Notes under the pieces: model-generated
What the model was told of the DNA's origin: nothing
The model's database searches: none
What the model saw: the letters and a program-made list of their open reading frames with translations, nothing else
Made by a program: the position numbers and the translations under genes
Origin: Ciborinia camelliae
Taxonomy: Eukaryota > Ascomycota > Leotiomycetes > Helotiales > Sclerotiniaceae
NCBI GenBank assembly: GCA_025890175.1
Contig: JANPYM010000014.1
Span: forward strand, 195,052-259,051
Direction: 5' to 3'
Length of the DNA stretch: 64,000 nucleotides
Shown here: positions 1-12,036 of the stretch, one piece after another
Numbering within the stretch: the stretch's first letter is position 1
Layout of the letters: the number at the start of each line of letters is the position of its first letter

Positions 1-1580
1 AAAGATAGACGGATATCACAAAGTGCACAAAGGTCATTAAGCGGATTAAGAAAGTAGGACAGAGGTTGATTTAACCTCAACCAAGAAAAAACACTCGTCG
101 GCAATATCGTTCGTAGAGTGTCAAGTATGATCAAGAGCGTAGCAAAAGAGGACCGAACTGAGAATGATTCAGCATCGAACAGTCAAATAGGTTCGCCCAG
201 GCGTGAGGGCATCATATCTATAGTACATCTATAAGCGCATGTACGGCATATCCACAACAGGAGGCCTGATTTTCATAACATCAGATTGCACCGCATGGAC
301 AATAGTAGTCGTGAAACATAACTCTTCGTTTTAATCCAGGCAGTCAGATCATGAAACTCCGAAAATATTATCTACAAATGTATAGGTGTTTGTGGAGACC
401 CCACAGATTTCTTCTATACCAAACTCCGATTGGCAGTTGCACGTGCCGGTTGACGATGCTGTCTTCTGGACGCCCCAATCTGAAATTCGGTTCCCACATC
501 ACAACGATCTCAACCTCCCTCTTGAATCGCGGGATGGGTATGCATTTTATGTCTTCCGCTATAATCGATGTTAACTTCACTTCTACAGACCGGAAATTTA
601 GGGAAGAAATACCAAGACAACCGTTTACAACAAGCTCCGAGTGCCGTTTGCATGTGAACTTCTTCGAGTTCACGTTATAGATGACTTCCATCGGATCGGA
701 GGGTGTATGGTCTTGTCTCGAGTAGTCTCGCATGGAGATTGTTTGTGTCATTTCGTATTATGTTTCCAGCGGTGCTTGTATATTTTTAGCAGGTAGTGTG
801 AAGAACTTCTGGGTTGTAAGATTTTGTCTTTTTATATATTTTTCTCCGATATGAATTCACGTTGAATGATTCAGAACCTTGGAAGGTCGAAAAATTAAGG
901 TTGATATAGATGACGTTAATATCAAGGGCATCAAGACAAGAGCGTAGCTTGAATCTGAATGTGAATTTCTTGTCGGTCACATCATATGTCCTCTTTGGAC
1001 TTTTCTTTGGGGGTTTACTCTTGATTCTACTCTCTGCTTGCCAAATCTTGGATTCTCCTGTCGGTGTGGTTAATATTAGCGCAAGGTGTTACGAGAAATC
1101 GACAACCCTCTTTTTAACTATTCATATTCCTTTTCAGGATATATTAAATACAAGCGTTTGATTATATTAACAAATACTGAACTTGCGATGGTTATACCCT
1201 TAAGTAAGGAGTTTTGGGTAAGTCGAAGAAGGGCGGAAAACCTGAGGTATCGCACTATGTGACTGTAATTTGTGGCTTTCCACGATGTACAGTCATACCT
1301 CTCGGCCGTTTGAATGCATTCCCCCCAGAGCACAATCTTTTACTCAAACTGTTTCCCCAAACCTCGAGTACTGCAAACATTGACCAAAAACACCAAAACA
1401 CAATACCACCTGCCATGAGACATTTGATGCCTTCTTAACATCCTTAGCATCGTCACTATTCTCAATATCCCCAGTATCATTAATATCCTCAGTATCCTCA
1501 GCATCCTCAAGACACCCAAGGATAGTCATAATATCCAATATCTCCTGTCTCAACAACGTCTATCACTGCCAACATTCAAC
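1..1580. other. intergenic, no gene supported
   Basis: Short open frames overlap on both strands around 350-750, but none shows a recognisable domain, a convincing start or a splice pattern. The sequence just before the next gene (about 1440-1575) is rich in TATCCTCAGTATCC-like degenerate repeats and pyrimidine runs, as expected of a fungal promoter/5' UTR. Confidence 0.5.
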
Positions 1581-2093
1581 ATGAACGCACCACCGCCCTC
1601 TTACGAAGCCTGTGCAGAAACTCGCACCTTGAAATCCATCCCCACTCGACTTTCACGAGATCAATCAGAGAACCTCTCGCCACCTCCATACACCCCCACT
1701 GCCAACGCTAATGCCAACGCCAACGCCAACTCCACCAGAACTGGCACTGACACCGGCTACGAGCTCAGACTCTTCAAGAGGGGAGAAGTGGGCCGAGATG
1801 GCAAAGAGGCCCCCAGCGCCATCTGGTGCGGCCGCATCCATATTCTGAATCCGGAAGATCCAACTTCATACATGCCCGAATCCATGTGTGAGAAGAGACT
1901 AGGCGTTCAACCCAAGGATCTCGAGTCTCAAGAACTTGAGTTTACGATATCTGATTCCCATGGAAGACCGGTGAGAAATGGCTGGTTCAACAAGAAACTT
2001 GAGACTCCTCAGTTGAGGGCTACGAAAGATAATTGGGTGAAGCTTGGTGCGAATATGCATTTGGCTGATGAGGATTTTAAGGCTGGGGCCTGA
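1581..2093 (+). CDS. small hypothetical protein with PPxY motif
   Basis: This is a single-exon frame of 170 residues that I do not recognise. It opens with a proline-rich stretch containing a PPPSYEA motif at about residues 4-10 and a PPPY motif near residue 35; both fit the PPxY pattern bound by WW domains such as that of the Rsp5 ubiquitin ligase (family knowledge, not shown here). An Asn-Ala repeat (NANANANANANS) follows at about residues 42-53. The second half is a compact polar region with a conserved-looking core around residues 75-165 (ending in the LGANMHLADEDF stretch) and no membrane segment or signal peptide. The start is the first ATG after a pyrimidine-rich leader. The same N-terminal style (MNAPPPSYE) occurs in arrestin-adaptor-like fungal proteins, but that is only a guess. 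Confidence 0.7.
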   Translation: MNAPPPSYEACAETRTLKSIPTRLSRDQSENLSPPPYTPTANANANANANSTRTGTDTGYELRLFKRGEVGRDGKEAPSAIWCGRIHILNPEDPTSYMPESMCEKRLGVQPKDLESQELEFTISDSHGRPVRNGWFNKKLETPQLRATKDNWVKLGANMHLADEDFKAGA

Positions 2094-3218
2094 GATGATA
2101 ATTTGGATTGATGGGTCGATTTTCCATTCTTGCTGGGACAGATGGACGTTGAGTATGTTAGAAACCTAACACGATTGAAGTTGTTTGGCTAGCCCAAGCT
2201 TCTTCCACATAAGAAGATTGCTCAGTATCAACTTTGTGATATTCGGTTATATTCACATATTTCCTTCCTATGCTTCTCGTCGACGACTTCATCAGTATTG
2301 TTTCGTCCTTATTGTTTCATGGTCGGTGAGTTTTATGGCTATTCCTGTTGACGACTTTAACGTTTAAGCAAGATGTGGTTGTCGCAATCCAGAGTGAGTG
2401 AGTGCACTGGACTGGTCAGATCAGAGCTGTGTGTTTTGTTACGGAAAATCGATATAAGACCATGAGATGGTGTGGATTTGTGTTAGTTGATAGGATGCCA
2501 GAGTACATCCGTATTAAGATTTACTTTATAAAGATCAAGAATATAAGATTGTGAGGGGGATGGTACCAATGAGCTACAGAGTAACCGATACGTGGTTAGT
2601 GTAGGAGGTTAGTAGAAGAAAAGGTCGTGGTTTATATGTAGGTGAGGTTGGTTGATTGGATGGAGATGGAATCTGATGTTCAATAAAAAGAAACTTATAA
2701 AGATATAGATGTTGCAAATAATTTGTATATTCTCATCAATCATTGCCTTCAATGTTTTTACCATTCTCGACAATTTAGCGGGAATGGGTGTAGCTTTATC
2801 AAGTAATGGTCCACTACATACCTTACCTAAAACATCCATGTTATTGATGCGGATGGTCAATGCACGATTTGGAATATTATTTTGAAAAATCATGTGTAAC
2901 TCTATCATCAATTTTCAAAATTAGTATACTTCTGTTAACGATTGATAAAATGAAATTTAAAACTAAAATATTAAAAAATACCTATTTTTCCATTGATTTA
3001 GTAATTGAAATATATAATTAGCTTTCGACAGAACGAGCTGCTATGTAGGTTTTGAGGTGCCTTAAAAATGTCTCCTCACCCAAGGCTCGAAATGATTTTT
3101 CGGCATTGAGGGGCCGGAGACAAAGCTCGTCCATTATAATTTATGACGAATGTCTGATTTCTGCTCCTTCCCCTCCCACATCTTTCAATAATCGACATAA
3201 TTATTCTCGTTACTCGAA
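2094..3218. other. intergenic between hypothetical gene and CBP3
   Basis: No gene is supported. About 2880-3030 is strongly AT-rich. The remainder holds only short unrelated frames. Confidence 0.5.
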
Positions 3219-4269
3219 ATGGCTTCCAAAACTTGTAATTCATGCCTGCGGGCTCTGAAGTTTCAATCAGGACGTACTGTTAAGGTGATTTTTGCTTTGG
3301 AAAATTTCGAGAAAGATGAGGATAAATTGCTAATCCGTTTCAGAATAGCATTACGAAATCTACCATTCGAGCCTTCGCAACTGCCAATGACAAGTATGCA
3401 AACCTTGCAGAACTCAATCAGAATCATGGAACATCAATTCCTCCTGTTGCACCTTCTCCCGCCGGAGAGAAGGCAAACCATACCACTCATACCTCTCAAA
3501 GTCTTGCCAGAGAATTCAAGAAGCTTTCCAGCAAGGGTTTAACCGGGACATATACTGCATACGGAGCGACAGAAGAGCTCTATAAAACCTGTGGTACACA
3601 AGCAGACTACTCTATACCACAAGCATCGGATTCGGAGGCGGAAATGCCAAAGACGGAAGAAGGTGAAGACTTAGGTGTTGGGAAAGGCTGGTGGCACGAA
3701 CGTAAGTGCTCTCCCCACATACATGACGTCTCTATAACTAATGGATTCCAGAGTTGGGATTGAAACCCACCTTCAGTACCTGGTCACAAGTGACAATGCT
3801 TCATCTATATCTGTTGTCTGTCCGCCTCCGATGTCTTCCGGGTAGTGAATCACAGCCTTGGCAACAACATCTTCTCGACCATTTCTTCTATGATGCCGAG
3901 AACAAAATGATCATAAATCATAACATGCATGCTCGCGGTACTCGTAACAAGTACCTTAAGGATATGTTTGTCCAATGGCGAGGCCTACTAGCAGCCTACG
4001 ACGAGGGCTTGGCCAAGGGAGATGCTGTGTTGGGGGCGGCTGTCTGGAGAAATGTTTTCAAGGCAAACGAGAATATTGATATCAAAGGACTAGCGACGAT
4101 CGTCAGCTATATGAGAGGTACTCTGCAGGGGCTGGAGAAACTAACAGATGAGGAAGTCATGTGTGGACGATTGACCTTTGGCGATCCTGCAGGGGAAGCA
4201 AGTCTTGTCGGGATTAAAAGCAAAATGATGGATTTACCGCTTGACAAGACCCCGGGAAAGAATTCATGA
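3219..4269 (+). CDS. CBP3: Cbp3-like ubiquinol-cytochrome c reductase assembly chaperone
   Basis: I recognise this as the mitochondrial Cbp3/UQCC1 family, which with Cbp6 binds newly made cytochrome b and helps assemble respiratory complex III. Three exons join in frame: 3219-3284, 3344-3701 and 3752-4269, giving 313 residues. Intron 1 (59 nt) has a CTAAT branch site, and intron 2 (50 nt) has GTAAGT and CTAAT. The first about 40 residues are basic and Ser/Thr-rich, as expected for a mitochondrial presequence. The family domain starts near residue 140 (KGWWHE, then TWSQVTMLHLYLLSVRLRCL). It continues through HHxFYDAENKM-like and RNKYLKDMFVQWRG segments, and ends with the VSYMRGTL and LTFGDP region. 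Length and order match the fungal family (about 300-340 aa). No breaks are seen. Confidence 0.9.
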
Positions 4270-7070
4270 ATTGAAAAATAGAAAAATGGGAAAGAAAAAG
4301 AAGAAAAGTAATGTTCTGCAGCTCGTTTTATATTGCCTTGCTTGTCTGTAAATTACAACTTTGTATTAATAATGACAACAGGATGACGTGGGTGGAGTAG
4401 CTCTTAGAACTAGTTAGCTCTCAATAATAACGAATTATCAAAAGAATATAGTGAACCAAACTAAGAACAGAATACTTGGAGGCGGAAGGCAGTAGGGAAG
4501 CCAGCTCAGTTTAAGATGGGAGAACTTTATGTTCAAACGTTTATGCGTCTATTGATGGAGCTAAGTCCAAACCACCCTACCAAGCAAAAGCAAACTCAAA
4601 AAGCACAAAAACGAACACGAGGTTGGAGCCGAGACCCCATTTCCATCTCGACATACCCGAGATTGTCCTTGCTATGGCCTCGGGAGTATCATGTGGAAGT
4701 GCTAGGCCTCTTCCAATGTCGGGCGTATATGTAATTGTGAATTGCATGGCTATATAGGTAGCGAGTCCCCTTAGACGTCCTATATCCATGTTAGCTTCTC
4801 CAGGTTCTGTTGGAAATGTGTTTTGTTCTACGGCTTTGACTTGCGGTAGAATACCATTATACGTTCACCCATTACTTGTTCCCTTTTTCATGATGGTTTA
4901 TTTTCTTCGGATATTGGATATTGGATGGTACCAGGCAAATCAAATAAAATTGGGCAAGAGAGTAAAAGAGAAGATAAGGAGGAAGATACAGGCACAGGTG
5001 GAAAACAGAAGTTTTGTTGTGATCGTCTACTGGGTTTTGTAGATGTTCTGATGTCTCGATAAGTAAATAGGGCGGGGGATACTCTACTTTATATCGTTTA
5101 CATACCTGGGAGAATTTGTATTTGACATGCAATTTCCTGGCGCTAAGCCCAACGAGCCTGTTAGGGGATGGATGTGTCTTGGGTCTATGACTAGTGCGCT
5201 CCGTCGGTCCGGACCTACTGACTAGCTCGTGGAGCTAGAGCCTCAAGGACCTCTGAAGAAAGTCAAACTTCCATATCACCTTTGTTGCATATCTACATCT
5301 TCTATTTTACAGGCATTATCCTGAGAAATACCATACCATGATGACTAGTTTGTCTTTTTTCGAACATTTGCTATACAAATGTCGAAAAGCTATCCTCTTT
5401 TCTTCTCTTGGGAATCTTAGCCTGGCCTGCTCTGATTGGTAGCTGACGTCTTCCCTCCAAACTCTTGACTTGGGTTTATATTTATCTTTGTATCTTATAT
5501 ACTTTATCTTCACAGATATTGAAATACGATGCAGGTCATAACTTGAACCCCCCCTTTTGTTTGGAAATCGAGAGTTCTTTCTTCATGGGGGCTGACTATC
5601 TGGGCATTCCATTGTCTACCTTTAGTTATATAGTTTACAAGCTAGTAGTTGAATAGATTATCCGCTTCGCTCCTAATTTCATAACCTTTCATCTGATGTG
5701 AATATCTTTGTCGGGAGTAGACGGAGTGTATAATGTTATTTTATGTATCCAGCAGTTTATGAAGAAGTGTGAAGATGCTAGCGTATAAGTCTAGCGTAGG
5801 CAGGCTAAACCCTTTTTTCTAGCTGTTTTAAGCGAAATGCGTCATTATAGTATAATACGGGTCTCTGGAAATGCGTTAAACTAGGTAGTTAGATAGCTAT
5901 CTTTTGCGACCGCTGTACCTGAGGGGTATGGTTGAGCTTGAGAAATAGTTTTAAAAGGTTGAGCTTGCCAGTGATGTAGTGAAGCTATTGATTCATCGAG
6001 TGAATGCGAGTTTGAATATGCTTCGGGCTATTTTATCGATACTTATGCCAGTGTTAAAAATTGCTTGGGAGTGGATGCAGTGCAAGAAACGCAATATTTA
6101 AGATAACACCATTTCAAAGTTAATGTCAATATGGTGCAGTAAGTCAATGCCCCGGCTCATGCCAATCCAGTTTCCTTCCTCTCGCCAGTAAACATACCGA
6201 CATCACCCACGCAGGTATCGAAAATAACTACATGAGAGGAGAAGCCATGGACACTGGTTTGTAGAAGAAAGCATACACCGCCAAAAGCAGTCCATAAAAA
6301 AAAGGCATCTTCAGTGATATCCAAAGACAATTGCACGTCGATAAAAGATGGAATGATGAACAAATCGAAGACATCTCTTACCCCAAAGGAGGGGGCCGTA
6401 AATTGTGTATGGATATACCGGGAGTGAGTTCATCCATCCGGATACTTGAGCGACAGAGTCAAGTCAGAAAATGCCAATGATTGATAGTCTAAAGGATCTC
6501 AACCGTGCCTGTGGGCCAGTCGAAAAGAAGGAAAGCGTAAGGAAGTAAATTCATGATTCCAGAGAGAAATAACTCAAACAGAAAGATGCCAATTAATGAT
6601 AGCGGGTTGAAAGATGGTTGAATACAATGGACCTCTGGGAAAGACCTTCTTGAAGACAAGGAATTTGAAAGTGTACCTCTGCCGCATGCAATTGCGGAAG
6701 CTTTTTTCGAAGAAATGGCTTCTAAAGTAGAGTCGTTTCACCTAAGCCGCTCGGCAACGATCTCAAAAATGAGAATCAAGATCCTCAGGATAATGGTGTG
6801 ATTGAGGGTGTCATAGCATTAGCATAGCGTACGAAAGTTCAGCGATTAGAAATTTTAGTTTCAGACATCTAATTGATACCATTTGGTATAGGTATCGAAC
6901 ACATTTTGAACCTTTCGCATCTGAGTGAGGTCAATGCAATACACTGGTAGCTTAGTAATATATTAGTACCTGCATCCGCTGGTCCGTGCACATATTTCCC
7001 CAGACTTCACAATTTTACCCCTCCAACCCCTCCATTTATGATTACCATTCTCTATTTCTTGAAATCCAAC
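4270..7070. other. long intergenic region without supported gene
   Basis: Several open frames (for example 4516-4734, 4788-5042 on plus and 6157-6363 on minus) are short, mutually overlapping and lack recognisable motifs or splice logic. I see no RNA gene. Composition is ordinary to AT-rich. Confidence 0.45.
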
Positions 7071-7960
7071 ATGTCCACCAATTCTACCACATCCAAGATG
7101 GCCCCTCATAAAGAGTTTACTCTCATCGTCGCTGCAACCAATAGAATGGGGGTTGGGAAAGGAGGCGGGCTTCCTTGGACGGGATTGAGAAAGGAAATGG
7201 CTTATTTTGCGAGGGTTACTAAGAGGGCTGGTCCTGGAGTATGTATTCTCTGCTTTACTGATATTCCGTTCTTCTCAACTGTTCTCATATTCTATCTTCC
7301 AATGCACCTCTTACTTCAATATGCCCCTAGAGATTCTTCAATGGAGAACTATGAGGGCTTGGAGGTTATGTTACAGTCCCCTTCCTCTCAGGATTGTATG
7401 GGCAGAGCAGCTTGGTAGGTGGCATAAATTGACCAAGAGAAACCCCTAAACAGAAAACAAACGCCGTAGTAATGGGTCGCAAAACCTGGGAATCAATACC
7501 TCCCAAATTTCGGCCTCTTGCAAGCCGGGCCAATTATATGATTAGTCGAACACAATTATCCCCCTCGGACGTCAATCTTGGTCCCGATGCGCATGCAGCG
7601 ACAAGTTTAACGGACGCACTCGAAAAACTAGGATCGAGGACTCAGTCAGAAGATAGAAATAATGAGAATGAGAAAGAGATCGATAGAGTATTCATAATTG
7701 GGGGAGGACAAATATATAAAGCAGCATTGGAGTTGAAGGAAGCGAAAAGGGTATTATTAACGAGGATTCTGGAGGATTTTGAATGCGATACGTATTTTCC
7801 GGCCGAGCTGAATGAGGATGGAACGGGGAAGGGATGGAGGAGGAGGGATACTCAAGCACTTCGAGAATGGACTGGAGAGGGAGAAGATGTGGAGGGGGTA
7901 AAGGAGGAAGGGGGCGTGAAATATATTTTCGAGATGTGGGAGAGGGTTGAGGAATCATAA
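7071..7960 (+). CDS. DFR1: dihydrofolate reductase
   Basis: Dihydrofolate reductase reduces dihydrofolate to tetrahydrofolate with NADPH for thymidylate and purine synthesis. Two exons (7071-7238 and 7454-7960) join in phase 0 to give 224 residues. Exon 1 has the substrate/NADPH core: VAATNRMGVG, GGGLPW and the conserved acidic residue in LRKEMAYF. Exon 2 opens into AVVMGRKTWESIPPKFRPL and contains the nucleotide-binding IGGGQIYKAAL and the YFPAE strand. Low-complexity acidic insertions (NNENEKE, EGEDVEGVKEEGG) lengthen surface loops, as is common in fungal enzymes. The intron is unusually long here (215 nt, GTATGT to CAG), so a micro-exon inside it cannot be ruled out. The ATG at 7038 is in frame and would add 11 residues; 7071 is preferred because the 7038 extension looks non-conserved. 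Confidence 0.92.
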
Positions 7961-8051
7961 AGGGGTTTATCGAGGTAGTGAGTGGGCCATCCAAGATGTG
8001 CGAAATGTGGGAGACGATGAAACCATGATATATCCCAACAATGGGAATACT

Positions 8052-8303
8052 TCACATCCAATCGACCACCGAAATCTCATACCCAATTCCCTCTACCCTT
8101 TTCCCGCTTGTATCTGCATCCAAATACTTCACTTCAGCTTCCACTCCCTTCGACACAATCAAACTCCATGTCTCCGGATCGCTCTCCGCAACCCTCAAAA
8201 TCTCTCTCGTCTTCCCATTAAACCTCTGAACAAACTCAATCCCCGAAGAATGCAGTGCATCTACCAAAATTCCTCCCGTCCTCTCTATCCCCAACCAACT
8301 CAT
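8052..8303 (-). CDS. possible hypothetical protein or 3' exon
   Basis: An 83-residue minus-strand frame ends convergently with the DHFR gene. Its composition is protein-like (for example EFVQRFNGKTREILRVAES, then GIGYEISVVDWM at the end), unlike the nearby shadow frames. Upstream on the same strand (about 8340-8460) a second protein-like stretch reads DDFVLEISHVSGFPHKRYLF before a stop. A GTGAGT donor lies inside that stretch and an AG lies just before 8300, so the two may be exons of one gene. I could not find a phase-consistent join. No family is recognised. Confidence 0.35.
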   Translation of the reverse strand: MSWLGIERTGGILVDALHSSGIEFVQRFNGKTREILRVAESDPETWSLIVSKGVEAEVKYLDADTSGKRVEGIGYEISVVDWM

Positions 8304-9296
8304 TCGTAATCAAATGAGCTTAGCCATGACATATATAACCTCCTACTCAATCCTCCTTCTCATCACCAAATAAATATCTCTTATGCGGAAAACCACTCAC
8401 ATGACTTATTTCCAGCACGAAATCGTCGACCCAGATATGTAATCTTAGTTCATTTATTCAATGAATGGATGGATGGGAGAATGCTGCAGATGGATTCACG
8501 GGAGGTCGTCTTCATATTGCGTGTGGGTGAGTGGAGCGGGAGGAAGACTCTTAGTTAAGAGAGGTATGAAGTGAGGAGATTGGCGAGGATTCTGGGAAGT
8601 GGTGGTACGTTGGATACCTACCAACAATACTACTCCCTTCCAAGGATTTAGCGGAGGTTCATTTACTACCTACCTCCACTACCTACCTACCTATACTGAT
8701 AGCAGTTTGGCCACCTGCATGCATGCAGGATACGATAATCGTATCGTACCCCGAGGAATCAAAGGATCACATCACAGTGAGCCATGGAAAAATGACTTTT
8801 CCTTGTATGAAGTTATGAATGATAATACATTGCATTGCATAGGGAGATCTGTATGTAATCTTATATGCATGCACGCGTGCATAAACTGATTCTTGGTTCT
8901 TTCATACCTAAGTAGGTAGATGCCTACTCAAACAAACAAACATTGATTCCTCCCATCCATCCATCCATCCATCTACCTATCCCTCCTCACCTGAAAGAAA
9001 ATGCCACAAAAAACCTTGACCACCCAAACCAAACGGCTAATGAAACTTATTTCTCCTGCTTCAGGTTCCTCATTATTGATTCGTAGATCATGCATGAATC
9101 GTGTCATATCCCAGAGAACTCCACCATACATCGCATCTTAAAATACCAATCTAGATCGGATCAGATCAGATATCCACAGAAAAACGTTTCCTGATACCTC
9201 CTCGCTCTCATATCCATTATCTCGTCACGAATACCAGCTTATGATAGTCCCGCTATCAATAGTGCATCAACCCCCCCTTCAACCCTCCTTACCCCC
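8304..9296. other. intergenic with simple repeats
   Basis: Apart from the unclear exon-like stretch at about 8340-8460, there is no gene. It contains ACCTACCTACCT runs (about 8665-8694), an ATCC tetramer run (about 8954-8975) and alternating GCATGCATGC-type palindromes near 8720 and 8865. Confidence 0.5.
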
Positions 9297-11182
9297 CTAA
9301 ACAAAACTAACGGTTCTCTCCACCCCACAACTCTTACATTCACATTTAAACACATACTCTTCGTCCACCTGCCCCTCCTCATTCACCGGTCCACATTCCG
9401 GGCACAAGATCCTTCCCCCACCATCGACCTCCACCTCGCGCTCCACAATCTTCTCCACCACCCTCTCGACCTCGACCTCGACGGGAACCCTCACCTCCCT
9501 AACCACCTCTCTGACCTCGACCTCCCTCCCCCCTTGCAAAAACACCAGGACGCCCTCCCAAAACTCATCATTCGCACCCATCGCCTCCCACAGCCGCCGT
9601 CGCATCTGTTCATCCCCCAGGAGCCCCGCCAATTCCTGCCCCGCGGCTTCCACCAGCGCGTTGCGGAGCCCCGGGTTGCGCGGCGTCGTTTTCTGGTAGA
9701 TGCGCGTGATGGATGAGAAGTAGATGTCCAGGTTGGAAATCTGCGTGTGCAGCGTGTGCCGGAAGGATGCCGCTGCGAGCGTCTCCAGCGCTGGGATCGC
9801 CAGGTGCACGGAGAGGTAGAAGATTTGCTCGTGCAGGGGCAGCGAATAGGATGGCCCGGATGAGTAGGGAGAGGGAGAGGGGGAGATGTCGCCCGACGGG
9901 GATGGGAGGGAGTACGCGGATGTGTAGAGGTATTCCATGAGTGCGGTGATGGAATCGAGCGGGAAGGAGGAGAGGTTGAGCGTGCTGCTGTTGGGTTGGT
10001 GGCCGAACTTTGGAAAATTATATTAGAATATGGATGGTGAAGGGAACGAACGATTATTGAGAATATTGGACACATGGAGAGAAGAGCAAGGGGATAGAAT
10101 AGGATAGGATAGGATAGGATAGAATAGAGAGAACGAACCACATTCGTCAGCCCCGAATTATCAATCATACTCTCCAGAACCGCCGATTGCGAACACACCA
10201 CCACTTTATGCGCATTCCATACACGTACACCGTGGAAGATCGTCAGGTCGGAAAATCGTCCCGTGAGGAGCGCTCTATCGTATCGCATTAGTTTCAATTT
10301 CAATTTCAATTTTGCGACCGCGCCTCTGACTACACTTCCCAGCCCATTCCTCTTTTGAATCCCACGTTCAGAGCAAACGAGCAAAGGAAGAAGCAGAAGA
10401 AGCAGAAGACAAAAAAACACAACTCACTCTTTCAACGCGACCAAAGGGCCCTCCAAAACCACCGCATTCTCCTCCAATTCCGGCCCCGCTCCTCGAAACC
10501 CCGCCCTCCCACTCCCAATCCCCACACCCACACCCACACCAAAGCCAGCACCCACCCCAGCATTTGCATACCCCGCAAACCCAGCCGCAACGCGACTCTG
10601 ACTCTGAGTCCTCGATCTCCCCTCCTCCATCTCCTCCCGCGCATTCAAGCCCGCGCCTCCACTCCCCCCCATGCTCCCCGCATCCGGTTCCTCCATCTTT
10701 CGTCCTCCCATCTCCGTCTCCCGAACCATCCTCGATTCTTCCGCTTTTTGTTCGTGGCGCAGTTGTTGATCCACTTCGCTTTCCTTCCCTTCCATCGATC
10801 TTTTCTGCAATCCCAATCCCAATCGCAATCCCAACCCCGTCACGCCTTGCACTTTCCGGGCTTTCAGAGGTGAATTCCCCGCTTCGCGCCCGGAGATCCG
10901 ATCTCTTTTACGCGGCGTTGGCACGTGTTGTCTGGGGTGTTGGACGGCTGGAGAAGTGGTGTAGGTAGATGTGCGTCTTTGATTATATTGCGTATCCGAG
11001 ATCGGGAGAATGGGCGGATTGTTGGGGGCTTGTGTTTGTTTTTTATGTGAGGGGTGGGGAGAAAATTGAGGTTGTGGAGATGGAGATTGAGATGGAGATG
11101 GAGATGGAGATGGAGAATGATATTTGTTTCTCGGCGACGAAGGCTGAAGAAGGAGATTTAATGTGGTGCGCGTCGATGACAT
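9297..11182 (-). CDS. BTB/POZ domain protein
   Basis: Three exons (11182-10428, 10274-10139, 10007-9297) give 533 residues. Intron 1 (153 nt) has GTGAGT and an ACTAATG branch; intron 2 (131 nt) has a GTTCGT donor and contains an AGGAT microsatellite. Residues 1-250 are low complexity: SPSPSPSP-type runs and Gly-rich repeats, probably disordered. The BTB fold follows (residues about 252-330: GRFSDLTIFHG, FxxHKxVVCSQSAVLESM-like, then FPLDSITALMEYLYTSAY). BTB domains mediate dimerisation and often recruit cullin-3 ubiquitin ligases. The tail has a repetitive charged stretch of REV/VEVE type and ends with two Cys pairs (CPEC and CECKSC) that look like a small zinc-binding knuckle. The start ATG is the first in frame, and the junction into BTB residues makes the model firm. 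Target and role are unknown. Confidence 0.82.
10099..10121. repeat. AGGAT pentamer microsatellite
   Basis: About five tandem copies of AGGAT lie within intron 2 of the BTB gene. Confidence 0.8.
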
Positions 11183-12036
11183 ACCTAGTAGTCAAGGTTT
11201 GGCGACGCGCATTTTAGCGGGCTGATGCCGAGCTAGGTAACGTGAAGTAAAGTAAAGTAAGCTGGGTGAGGTGGGTAGGTAGTGAAGTTTAAGAAGTGAA
11301 GAGAGGAAAGGAAAGGAAAGAGAAGAGAAGAAGAGTTCCGGTCATTTTAAGTGGTCTTCACTCCGCGTTCGCTTCTGCATGGTGCAAAGAAGGCCAGGAT
11401 GGAACGGAAATATGCATGCTGCCGCAAAGATGCCATGCAGAAGGAAAAGCAAACAAAGGGAACGGGATGGGATGTGCACTATCTAGGTCCTACGTAGGTA
11501 CCTAGGTACCTATTGACTCTCAGCGTAACATAACTGGTGGGATTGCAAAATGCATTGAGTGAATAAAATGAAATGAGGGAGGAGGACAGTCAGTCTCTTT
11601 CGCCAGTGATACCTATTGACTAGAGGAACCTGGATGTTTGAAGAGTGGCTTCTCGAATGCTTTTGATAGGGGTAAATGCAGATTATATGTATTTCATGAT
11701 TGTAAGTCGTGAAAAGTATTAATGGTTTCAGAGATGAAGCTACCTTGTAGTATCCATCTGCTATACATCAAGGAAGTATAAGCACTAGACAAACGGAAAT
11801 GTTCAACATAGATATATGCAAGAGTGAAGAGTTTAGGTCAATACAAACTGGATCCCCTCGTCCGTAAATTAAACAATTAGAAAACTAAGTACCTACTCAT
11901 TAATTGATACACAGTCCTACACTTGCTCCTCATTCTCATCCATTTCCCTCCGACTATTTCTCCTGGTCTTCTCTCACGTTTGCTAAAAGAGCGACGATTG
12001 GAAAAACAGTGCATCCATCCCATATCCTACCTGAGA
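11183..12036. other. intergenic, BTB gene promoter side
   Basis: No gene is supported. GA-rich runs occur at 11296-11335, and a palindrome-rich TAGGTACCTAGGTACC block at about 11483-11512. Confidence 0.5.

Noticed and set aside
368..751. 127-codon minus-strand frame near the left edge
   Set aside because: It overlaps two plus-strand frames of similar quality and has no recognisable motif or leader.
10355..10968. Plus-strand frames rich in Pro/Ser over the BTB gene
   Set aside because: They are antisense shadows of the low-complexity N-terminus; the minus-strand model has consistent splicing into a BTB domain.
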